Part shown: piece after piece, positions 5,778 through 10,777 of the stretch
Layout of the letters: every line of letters begins with the position of its first letter
Position numbering within the stretch: position 1 is the first letter of the stretch
Assembly (NCBI GenBank): GCA_018647275.1
Contig: JABGTH010000091.1
Location: forward strand, 1-10,777
Source of the DNA: Paracoccaceae bacterium
GTDB taxonomy: Bacteria > Pseudomonadota > Alphaproteobacteria > Rhodobacterales > Rhodobacteraceae
Direction of reading: 5' to 3'
DNA: 10,777 nucleotides
Program-made: the position numbers and the translations under genes
Notes under the pieces: generated by a model
Seen by the model: only the letters and a program-made list of their open reading frames with translations
The model's database searches: none
Told to the model about the DNA's origin: nothing

Positions 5778-6767
5778 TCATTCACCCGCAACCGTCAATA
5801 CGATCTTTCCAATGTGCCCGCTGGTTTCCATACGGGTGTGTGCGCTCCTCGCATCGGCCAATTCAAACATACTATCCATCACTGGCGCAACTTTGCCAAC
5901 TTCGATCAAAGGCCAAACTTGTTCGCACAGATCTTGCGCAATCCGCGCCTTTGCCAAATCGCTTTGCGGACGTAATGTACTGCCAGTGATCGTCAGACGT
6001 TTCATCATCATCAACGCAAAATTCAACTCCGTTACCGCCCCCTGCAAGAACGCGATTTGCACAAGGCGTCCGTCATTGGCCAGCGTTTTGAGATTGCGCG
6101 GGATGTAATCACCCCCAACCATATCCAGGATCAGGTCAGCGCCCCCCTCGCCCTTCATCACTTCGACAAAATCTTCATCTTTGTAGTTGATCGCTTTCTC
6201 GGCCCCCAGCGCGACACAAGCCGCGCATTTGTCATCCGACCCTGCGGTCACAAAAACCCTAGCGCCGAACGCATTGGCGATTTGGATCGCCGTTGTACCA
6301 ATCCCGCTAGACCCACCGTGGATCAGGAACCGCTCGCCCGCTTTTAACCCACCACGGGTGAACACATTCGACCAAACGGTAAAAAAGGTTTCGGGCAAAC
6401 ACGCCGCCTCTTTCAGGGACAACCTCTTGGGCACCGGTAAACAATGCGCTGCTGGGGTCGCGACGTATTCCGCGTAACCGCCACCAGGCAACAACGCGCA
6501 AACCTGATCGCCAACGCTAAGCCCCGCAACACTGTCACCTATCGCGACGACCGTACCCGAAGCTTCCAATCCTGGCAGATCGCTTGCCGTTGCCGGCGGA
6601 GCGTATAACCCCGCACGCTGCAACGCATCTGGACGGTTCACCCCCGCATAAGCAACCTTTAGAACAACCTGACCATGCGCCGCCACAGGTACAGGGCGCT
6701 GCGTCAGTTGCAGCACCTCTGGTCCACCAGCTTTTGTAATTTCAACAGCGCGCATCATATCTGTCAT
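5778..6767 (-). CDS. NAD(P)H:quinone oxidoreductase, PIG3-like (zinc-independent MDR family)
   Basis: From ATG 6767 the product is 329 residues, normal for this branch of the medium-chain dehydrogenase/reductase superfamily. The N-terminal part has the family pattern AGVNRPDALQRAGLYAPP (41-58) and LPGLEASGTVVAIG (64-77). The dinucleotide-binding core has LIHGGSSGIGTTAIQIAN (148-165), where the SSGIG form points to NADPH. No catalytic or structural zinc Cys cluster is visible. The C-terminal part includes LILDMVGGDYIPRNLKTLAN and the end SGHIGKIVLTV. Such enzymes reduce quinones and related carbonyls in the cytoplasm; the natural substrate is uncertain. The start follows AAGGA, 8 bases upstream; a longer TTG start at 6797 lacks such a site. 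It follows the COQ9 gene by 57 bases on the same strand and may share its transcript. Confidence 0.93.
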   Translation of the reverse strand: MTDMMRAVEITKAGGPEVLQLTQRPVPVAAHGQVVLKVAYAGVNRPDALQRAGLYAPPATASDLPGLEASGTVVAIGDSVAGLSVGDQVCALLPGGGYAEYVATPAAHCLPVPKRLSLKEAACLPETFFTVWSNVFTRGGLKAGERFLIHGGSSGIGTTAIQIANAFGARVFVTAGSDDKCAACVALGAEKAINYKDEDFVEVMKGEGGADLILDMVGGDYIPRNLKTLANDGRLVQIAFLQGAVTELNFALMMMKRLTITGSTLRPQSDLAKARIAQDLCEQVWPLIEVGKVAPVMDSMFELADARSAHTRMETSGHIGKIVLTVAGE

Positions 6768-6824
6768 GTTCAAAGTCCTTTTGATTTGAACCCACAATCA
6801 CCGATCAAACGCCGACGCGCAATG

Positions 6825-7523
6825 CTAGCAACGTGGCGTCGTCCAACTGCCGGGCAAATTCACCTCTGGCATTTTTTGTGGCGCTTTGATCTGACCCAGT
6901 AACCAATTTGGCCCTACCATCAGCTTGGACAACGTTGGACTGTCCTTAACTTGGGCTTTTAGCTTTTCGATCTGCATCACGTTATCGATGCGACGATCCA
7001 AAAATTCCCACGTGGCCGCATTGTCAGGCTCATTGTCACCCAACCAATACAAGACCGTCGCGCTGTAAACCGCGCCAAGGGTTGCGCGTTTGGTGTACCA
7101 ATTCACATCCTCAGACGTGTCGCCCAAGACAGCCCAGATCGCGTCAACCGTACCCCAAATCAGCTTGGCCCCATCACCTGCATGGGTGGGCAATGCAAAC
7201 AGCGTCGTACCACGGCGCACGGCTTCTTTGTCTTCAACTGCTTCAAGACGAAACCGAACAGCCGCTGCAATACGGTCACGAAACCGCATCTCACTTAGGT
7301 CTGCAGCCTTGAGGCGTTCCAACATCAGCGCATCACCTCGCTGATGGTAAGCAATCGCCAAACCCACCGCGCCACGTGGGCAAACAGCTGCTGCCATCGT
7401 CGAATCAATGCCAGTATCACGTACAGCCGCCTGAAACGTTGCTTCGGACCAGCCGTCAAATGGCACGTGTCCCGCCGCAGCGTCCAATAGTCGGTCTTTT
7501 ATCTGTAAATATGAAGCAGTCAT
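6825..7523 (-). CDS. COQ9 family protein (ubiquinone biosynthesis accessory factor)
   Basis: From ATG 7523 the product is 232 residues. It is almost all helical, with the family's N-terminal TetR-like helices (DRLLDAAAGHVPFDGWSEAT, then QAAVRDTGIDSTMAAAVCPR). The COQ9 core includes RDRIAAAVRFRLEAV, the segment ALPTHAGDGAKLIWGTVDAI, and the Trp/Tyr-rich DVNWYTKRATLGAVYSATVL and YWLGDN. Known members bind lipids and assist the hydroxylase step (COQ7) of ubiquinone synthesis. The start is chosen because GGAG precedes ATG 7523 by 7 bases; an in-frame TTG at 7559 lacks support. It is divergent from rpsU across about 110 bases, a neighbour pair often seen in Rhodobacterales, and is followed by the quinone oxidoreductase gene. 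It ends in TAG and is intact. Confidence 0.92.
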   Translation of the reverse strand: MTASYLQIKDRLLDAAAGHVPFDGWSEATFQAAVRDTGIDSTMAAAVCPRGAVGLAIAYHQRGDALMLERLKAADLSEMRFRDRIAAAVRFRLEAVEDKEAVRRGTTLFALPTHAGDGAKLIWGTVDAIWAVLGDTSEDVNWYTKRATLGAVYSATVLYWLGDNEPDNAATWEFLDRRIDNVMQIEKLKAQVKDSPTLSKLMVGPNWLLGQIKAPQKMPEVNLPGSWTTPRC

Positions 7524-7616
7524 GGCACTCTCCGCATTGCTTGCACTCACACTAGACAAAATGAAGCTTCTTTGCTATGCGACAAATTCCTGCAAATCCT
7601 TGCAACTCTTATCTAG

Positions 7617-7634
7617 AAAGGTGGTGAAAACCAC
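7617..7634 (+). promoter_or_regulatory. rpsU ribosome binding site next to a GAAA-loop hairpin
   Basis: AAAGG (7617-7621) overlaps a perfect small hairpin: GTGGT (7621-7625), loop GAAA (7626-7629), ACCAC (7630-7634). The stem ends exactly at the ATG (7635). A GNRA loop in this place could shape initiation or provide a control point. The stem is seen; a regulatory role is inferred. Confidence 0.5.
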
Positions 7635-7835
7635 ATGCAGGTTAGTGTTCGTGACAACAATGTCGATCAGGCGCTTCGTGCCCTGAAGAAAAAGCTACAG
7701 CGTGAAGGCGTTTTTCGTGAAATGAAGCTTAAGCAACATTTCGAGAAACCGTCAGAGAAAAAAGCGCGTAATAAAGCTGAAGCGATCCGCCGCGCCCGTA
7801 AATTGGCGCGTAAGAAGCTAGAGCGGGAAGGTTGA
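7635..7835 (+). CDS. rpsU: 30S ribosomal protein bS21
   Basis: The product is 66 residues and very basic. It starts MQVSVRDNNVDQALRALKKK, continues LQREGVFREMKLKQHFEKPS and ends in a Lys/Arg/Ala helix finishing LARKKLEREG. This is the usual alphaproteobacterial bS21 length and sequence. The protein sits near the anti-Shine-Dalgarno end of 16S rRNA on the small subunit. ATG 7635 is fixed by the conserved N-terminus. The gene is a single transcription unit with its own terminator, divergent from the COQ9 gene and convergent with rsmJ. Confidence 0.97.
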   Translation: MQVSVRDNNVDQALRALKKKLQREGVFREMKLKQHFEKPSEKKARNKAEAIRRARKLARKKLEREG

Positions 7836-7864
7836 ATTAATTCACCTTAACGTTTGAGACAACT

Positions 7865-7896
7865 AAGCCCCCGTAGAGCAATCGACGGGGGTTTTT
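7865..7896. terminator. Terminator shared by rpsU and rsmJ
   Basis: CCCCCGT (7868-7874) pairs with ACGGGGG (7885-7891), extended by A/G pairing with the following T run (7892-7896). The loop is 10 bases. It sits between the convergent rpsU and rsmJ stops and is strongest for rpsU. On the minus strand the tract after the stem is short and mixed. Confidence 0.9.
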
Positions 7897-7905
7897 CCTT
7901 GCCCA

Positions 7906-8529
7906 CTACCCAATCATGAAAACATCATACCGCGTGGACTTACCCAATATCTGATGCGAACAGGCCCGCATGCCATTGATCGGATCGGCCTTTGCTGGCC
8001 ATTTCAAAACTACCCTTTGCTTAGCCGCATCCAACGCTACACGCACCAGATCAGCCGCATCATTATCTGTGCCCACAATCTCACGCACCTGACGCAACTC
8101 ACGTTTCACAAGTGCTGACTTGTTGCGGGGGGGATGCATCGGGTCAATCAATATCGCCTCACCGTCCAAGATGGGTAGCAGGTCCTTGGCGTCGCCGTGC
8201 AACAGGGTCATCCGGTTGATGATTTCAGCAACGTCACCACCTTCACTTGCCGCGCGCTCAATGCCGTCTTGCAACAAAGCATACATCTTAGGAGAGCGCT
8301 CAATCATCGTGACCTGTGCACCCAGCGAGGCCAAAAGAAACGAGTCACGTCCCAAACCCGCAGTGGCATCAATCACAGTGGGCGTTTTACCCGCACGCAG
8401 GCCCATCGCCTTGGCCAAATCCTGACCGCGTCCACCACCAAATCGCAAACGATGCCCGACAGAACCACCAACAAAATCGACCCGCAATTCAGTTTCAGGC
8501 TGTGCCATTTTTGGGCCTATTCCGTTCAT
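7906..8529 (-). CDS. rsmJ: 16S rRNA (guanine1516-N2)-methyltransferase RsmJ-like, class I SAM-dependent
   Basis: The product is 207 residues. The features expected of RsmJ are present: DFVGGSVGHRLRFGGGRGQD (18-37), the SAM-binding loop DATAGLGRDSFLLA (54-67), the acidic residue in MIERSP (Glu77), HGDA (111-114), and the family mark IDPMHPPRNKSA (128-139; DPMxPxR in the family). The enzyme methylates G1516 (E. coli numbering) of 16S rRNA in the small subunit. The start at 8529 is uncertain: an ATG 21 bases further in (MAQPETELRVDFVGG) is an alternative, and neither has a strong ribosome binding site. It lies 28 bases after the pentapeptide-repeat gene on the same strand and is probably co-transcribed with it. 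The stop is TAG. Confidence 0.9.
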   Translation of the reverse strand: MNGIGPKMAQPETELRVDFVGGSVGHRLRFGGGRGQDLAKAMGLRAGKTPTVIDATAGLGRDSFLLASLGAQVTMIERSPKMYALLQDGIERAASEGGDVAEIINRMTLLHGDAKDLLPILDGEAILIDPMHPPRNKSALVKRELRQVREIVGTDNDAADLVRVALDAAKQRVVLKWPAKADPINGMRACSHQILGKSTRYDVFMIG

Positions 8530-8557
8530 GTATCTGCATCAAAAATCCGTCATCATA

Positions 8558-9274
8558 TCAGCGCACCATCAGGCCCAGCTGGCCCAAAAGATCACCCGCC
8601 TGATGTTTGGAAATCACCGCATCTTTAAACCTCTTGGCGTCCGTCAACGTAATGCCACCCAGATCTGCACCGCGCAAATCCGCATGTTCAAAACGACAAT
8701 CCGAAAGGTTTGCGTCACGCAGCAAACAGTCCTCGAACACAACGTCTCGAAAATCACAGGACCGCAAATCCGCCTCAGTAAAATCAATCTGCTTCAAAGT
8801 CATCTTCTGAAACGACATATTGGGCAGCAAGGCAAAGACGAACAGAATGTCCTGTAACTCCATCCCACTGGCCTGCGCCTCGCTAAAATCAGCACCCGTC
8901 ATTTTGCAATGCGCAATCTTCATCGCCGCCAATGTGGCCCCGCGAAAGGATATGTTGCTAAAGTCTCCGCGGGCAATTTCTGCCTCAGTTAAAACCGCGC
9001 TAACAAAACTGGCACCCGCCGCGCGGCACTCTTCAAAAACTGCGCCCTCCAACATTGCGCCATTGAATGAGGTGCCTGCCAAATTGCATTTCTCGAACCG
9101 CCAATTTGGCATCTCTAAATGCGATAGGGTCAAACCATGCAGATCGCAGCTTCGCAAAACGATGGGCTCATCCGCCTCAGACAGATCTCTCATGTCAGCT
9201 TCTGTCAGCAATCGATCCTCAATGAGGCTGTGGGGCGTGTTTTCCATAGAGTTTGGTCTGACATTCGCTATCAT
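8558..9274 (-). CDS. Pentapeptide repeat-containing protein
   Basis: From ATG 9274 the product is 238 residues. From about residue 40 to 215 it is made of A(D/N)LxX-type five-residue repeats, for example DLHGLTLSHLEMPNWRFEKC, NLAGTSFNGAMLEGAVFEEC, ADLRSCDFRDVVFEDCLLRD and ANLSDCRFEHADLRGADLGG. Such tracts form a right-handed square beta-helix. A short helical cap (SLIEDRLLTEADMRDL) precedes it and a helix (KDAVISKHQAGDLLGQLGL) follows. No second domain is visible. Some members mimic DNA and protect gyrase, but nothing here shows that role, and most are of unknown function. The start is unsure: TTG 9283, ATG 9274 and ATG 9247 are all possible, none with a good ribosome site. It precedes rsmJ by 28 bases. 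Confidence 0.88.
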   Translation of the reverse strand: MIANVRPNSMENTPHSLIEDRLLTEADMRDLSEADEPIVLRSCDLHGLTLSHLEMPNWRFEKCNLAGTSFNGAMLEGAVFEECRAAGASFVSAVLTEAEIARGDFSNISFRGATLAAMKIAHCKMTGADFSEAQASGMELQDILFVFALLPNMSFQKMTLKQIDFTEADLRSCDFRDVVFEDCLLRDANLSDCRFEHADLRGADLGGITLTDAKRFKDAVISKHQAGDLLGQLGLMVR

Positions 9275-9283
9275 CTTTTTCAA

Positions 9284-9478
9284 GTGCCACCGCGAGGCGC
9301 AGGAACGTTTGGAACCTTGATTACAAAGATCGATTTCGAAAAGATGCAGGAGGCGCTGTACCTACCGTCCATCAAAACCATCGGACGAATCGATGAGCTA
9401 CCGATGCAAAAGAACCATAGATCAATGTTTGATCCCAACCAACGGTTCGCCCAGAAGAAAATCCTGGCAGACGCCTAA
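9284..9478 (+). other. Unrecognised plus-strand open frame, possible 3' remnant of a gene
   Basis: Between the pentapeptide and Lrp-type genes, about 200 bases hold no clear gene. The plus strand is open from 9284 (GTG) to TAA 9478 for 64 codons and reads protein-like: GTLITKIDFEKMQEALYLPS, then KTIGRIDELPMQKNHRSMFD and PNQRFAQKKILADA. No ribosome site precedes it. The frame extends backward only as the antisense of the pentapeptide gene. It may be the tail of a gene whose front was lost. I do not recognise the family. Confidence 0.3.
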
Positions 9479-9480
9479 GT

Positions 9481-9942
9481 TTAGACGACGGGTAGCGCCG
9501 TCGTCTTAAACACTGTGCGCAATGCAAAGCTGGATTGCATCTGCCCAACGCCGGGCAGTCGTGCCAGATATTGGCGGTGGATACGGGCAAAGTCCTCAGT
9601 GTCTGATGCGACAACCTTCAACAAATAGTCGGCTGAGCCTGCCATGAGGTGACATTCTAATACATCTGGCACGCGGCTTACTGCCTTTTCAAAGGCGTCT
9701 AACACCTCATCAGCCTGCCCTTGCAGGGTAATCTCAACAAATACAGTTGTTGGAACACCCATTTTACGAGGGTTTAATAACGCCACATAATCGCGGATAT
9801 ACCCATCTTCTTCCAAACGTTGCACGCGACGATGACAGGCAGAAGGCGACAGGTTCACCACCTCAGAAAGGTCCGCATTTGAAATACGCCCCTTGCGCTG
9901 TAAAGCTCTAAGAATGCGTTTATCTGTCGCGTCGAGCTGCAT
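9481..9942 (-). CDS. Lrp/AsnC family transcriptional regulator
   Basis: From ATG 9942 the product is 153 residues, the usual Lrp/AsnC length. The N-terminal helix-turn-helix is clear: LDATDKRILRALQRKGRISN (3-22) and ADLSEVVNLSPSACHRRVQR (23-42), then LEEDGYIRDYVALLNPRKMG. The C-terminal RAM domain includes PTTVFVEITL, VPDVLECHLMAGSADYLLKV (91-110) and LPGVGQMQSSFALRTVFKTT. Family members respond to amino acids and form dimers to octamers. The effector is unknown, and no divergent target gene is present, so the target is not obvious. AAAGGA precedes ATG 9942 by 10 bases; a longer frame from 10005 adds 21 residues unlike the family. Candidate operator repeats lie directly upstream. It is intact. 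Confidence 0.94.
   Translation of the reverse strand: MQLDATDKRILRALQRKGRISNADLSEVVNLSPSACHRRVQRLEEDGYIRDYVALLNPRKMGVPTTVFVEITLQGQADEVLDAFEKAVSRVPDVLECHLMAGSADYLLKVVASDTEDFARIHRQYLARLPGVGQMQSSFALRTVFKTTALPVV
9483..9506. terminator. Hairpin over the end of the Lrp-type gene
   Basis: AGACGACG (9483-9490) pairs with CGTCGTCT (9499-9506) around an 8-base loop; the flanks GTTT and AAAC can extend it past one bulge. It covers the stop codon of the regulator gene. No clean T run follows on either strand, so a terminator role is only possible. Confidence 0.35.
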
Positions 9943-9945
9943 ATA

Positions 9946-10016
9946 CGAAGAATCCTTTAACCGATACCATACTAGATAACAGAATCTTCGAACACGTCGC
10001 AACACATCCGAAGATT
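9946..10016. promoter_or_regulatory. Candidate operator region of the Lrp-type regulator
   Basis: AATCTTCG (9983-9990) and CGAAGATT (10009-10016) form a perfect 8-base inverted repeat with an 18-base spacer. A near copy CGAAGAAT (9946-9953) lies just ahead of the start codon, in the ribosome-site region. Repeated half-sites spread over several helical turns are typical of Lrp/AsnC regulators, which often repress their own gene. Self-regulation is inference. Confidence 0.5.
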
Positions 10017-10060
10017 TTTACGTGACGCGGATGCACCAATCCATTCATTGCTCACATGAC

Positions 10061-10093
10061 AAAAAAGGCCCGCAGTGATTAAACCGCGGGTCC
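10061..10093 (-). terminator. Terminator downstream of the mscL remnant
   Basis: On the minus strand a stem made by plus-strand GGCCCGC (10067-10073) and GCGGG-T-CC (10086-10093, one bulged T) is followed by six T (plus-strand A at 10061-10066). The orientation fits the minus-strand mscL, whose old stop is about 50 bases before it. Confidence 0.8.
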
Positions 10094-10141
10094 AAGGTCG
10101 ACCGATTTTGGCCAGATATTATTAATTTAAGCCGTGAGGGC

Positions 10142-10502
10142 TTATTTCTTCAAAGCAGCCATGATCTCGGCCAAAAGTTCTTCTTATGTTGGACAAGCTG
10201 ATGCTGTTGCCGGAGCGGCCTCTTCTGCTTCTTTCATTTTGTTCAATGAACGAACCAACTTGAACACTAGGAGCGCGATAACCAAGAAGTTGATGATCGC
10301 CATGATGAAGTTACCGCATATCAATTCAGCTTCGCCAACTGTCGCTAACAAACCAGCAAAATCGATGCCGCTCATGAGAATGCCGATGATCAGGTTGATC
10401 AAGCCAGCTACAAGCTTAACCAACGATCGCAGTGAACGCAGCACCGGTTATGATATCAACGGCCATATCCTTGACGGTGCCTCTGTTGGTTAAGTCTACG
10501 AA
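10142..10502 (-). pseudogene. mscL: Large-conductance mechanosensitive channel MscL, inactivated
   Basis: The minus strand reads as MscL in two frames. The first piece, FVDLTNRGTVKDMAVDIITG then AAFTAIVG, is the end of the N-terminal helix and the first membrane span; the usual pore pattern AVGxIIG reads AVDIITG. It has lost its start codon. The frame ends at TAA 10416-10418 and shifts to KLVAGLINLIIGILMSGIDF, AGLLATVGEAELICGNFIMA and IINFLVIALLVFKLVRSLNK (second span). Then comes TAA (10184-10186) where CAA/Gln is expected, followed by EELLAEIMAALKK and the true stop at 10142-10144. MscL opens under membrane tension and lets solutes out on sudden dilution. Start loss, a frameshift, a premature stop and a changed pore residue together make it non-functional. 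Its terminator is still present. Confidence 0.9.
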
Positions 10503-10701
10503 TTATTTTAATTTTTTTAGAATTTGCTTATAACTCGTAAGATTTTATGACCGTCGCCTTTAATTAGCGTTCACCTATGAGCGACTTGCTAACACAGCCT
10601 CGAATCAACACGAAATTTTTTTCGGGAGGGAAAAAATACATTACACTCAGTAGAGATAAGGTACTTGTTACCTTACAACCCCAACGCTTGGCCCCGCACA
10701 C
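10503..10701. other. AT-rich intergenic region with one hairpin
   Basis: No gene is seen here. TAAGGTA (10657-10663) and TACCTTA (10669-10675) form a perfect 7-base stem with a 5-base loop, 27 bases beyond the stop of the minus-strand gene at the window end, and may help terminate it, although no good T run follows. The rest, with T- and A-rich runs, once probably held the mscL promoter and start. Confidence 0.4.
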
Positions 10702-10777
10702 TTACTTGGGCAGTGTGCCTGTCAGAACATAACGCAGGATCTGGACCACTTGCGCAGGCTCTTTGACCACGGCCAAC
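10702..10777 (-). CDS. C-terminal end of an unidentified protein (gene continues past the window)
   Basis: The minus strand reads LAVVKEPAQVVQILRYVLTG then TLPK and TAA at 10702-10704. It is an amphipathic helix typical of a protein C-terminus and keeps one frame to the window edge. Twenty-four residues are too few to name the family. It lies upstream of mscL on the same strand, with about 200 bases between. Confidence 0.6.
   Translation of the reverse strand, partial: LAVVKEPAQVVQILRYVLTGTLPK

Noticed and set aside
8558..9283. The pentapeptide protein as a quinolone-resistance (Qnr-like) gyrase protector.
   Set aside because: Only the repeat fold is seen; none of the loop features that mark Qnr proteins can be shown, and the family is mostly of unknown role.
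8120..9320. Long plus-strand open frames opposite rsmJ and the pentapeptide gene.
   Set aside because: The minus-strand proteins show clear family motifs throughout; the plus-strand translations are rich in Ser, Arg and Gln without recognisable structure.

Overview
The window looks like a chromosomal segment of an alphaproteobacterium of the Rhodobacterales (Roseobacter group). The evidence is the dnaX-ybaB-recR run, a TrcR/DUF1013 cell-cycle regulator, a COQ9-family gene divergent from rpsU, and the RsmJ, PIG3-type oxidoreductase and Lrp/AsnC proteins, all with alphaproteobacterial-style sequences. Base composition is moderate for this group. I see no rRNA, tRNA, CRISPR array, insertion sequence, integrase or phage gene.

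Layout. (1) 1-2251: the end of dnaX, a convergent exported-type histidine phosphatase whose signal peptide is out of frame, then ybaB and recR 8 bases apart (recombination and replication housekeeping). (2) 2252-5777: an eroded zone. On the minus strand lie a GNAT acetyltransferase with five in-frame stops, a ribonuclease T2 with two Trp codons turned to TAG, a frameshift and an internal deletion, and an unrecognised secreted-protein frame with three TAG codons. On the plus strand lies a twice-frameshifted YHS-domain protein. The intact gene trcR, with a good ribosome binding site and a very strong terminator, sits alone in the middle. (3) 5778-9283: intact genes. A COQ9-quinone oxidoreductase pair on the minus strand is divergent from rpsU, which converges on a pentapeptide-repeat gene plus rsmJ (minus strand). 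(4) 9284-10777: an Lrp/AsnC regulator with a repeated CGAAGA-type element upstream, a broken mscL channel gene, and the last 24 codons of an unidentified minus-strand gene.

Functional picture. Core information-processing genes (dnaX, ybaB, recR, trcR, rpsU, rsmJ) and quinone-related genes (COQ9, oxidoreductase) are intact. The damaged genes are accessory: secreted RNase, an acetyltransferase, a YHS protein, the osmotic safety valve MscL, and possibly an exported phosphatase. This pattern fits ongoing gene loss under relaxed selection, as in a lineage moving to a stable, perhaps host-associated niche; that lifestyle is inference. Shared terminator hairpins sit between several convergent gene pairs.

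I did not find a convincing new multi-gene system. The most useful observations are the reconstructed pseudogenes, the homopolymer frameshift in the phosphatase, the hairpin over the rpsU start, and the inverted repeat upstream of the Lrp-type gene.
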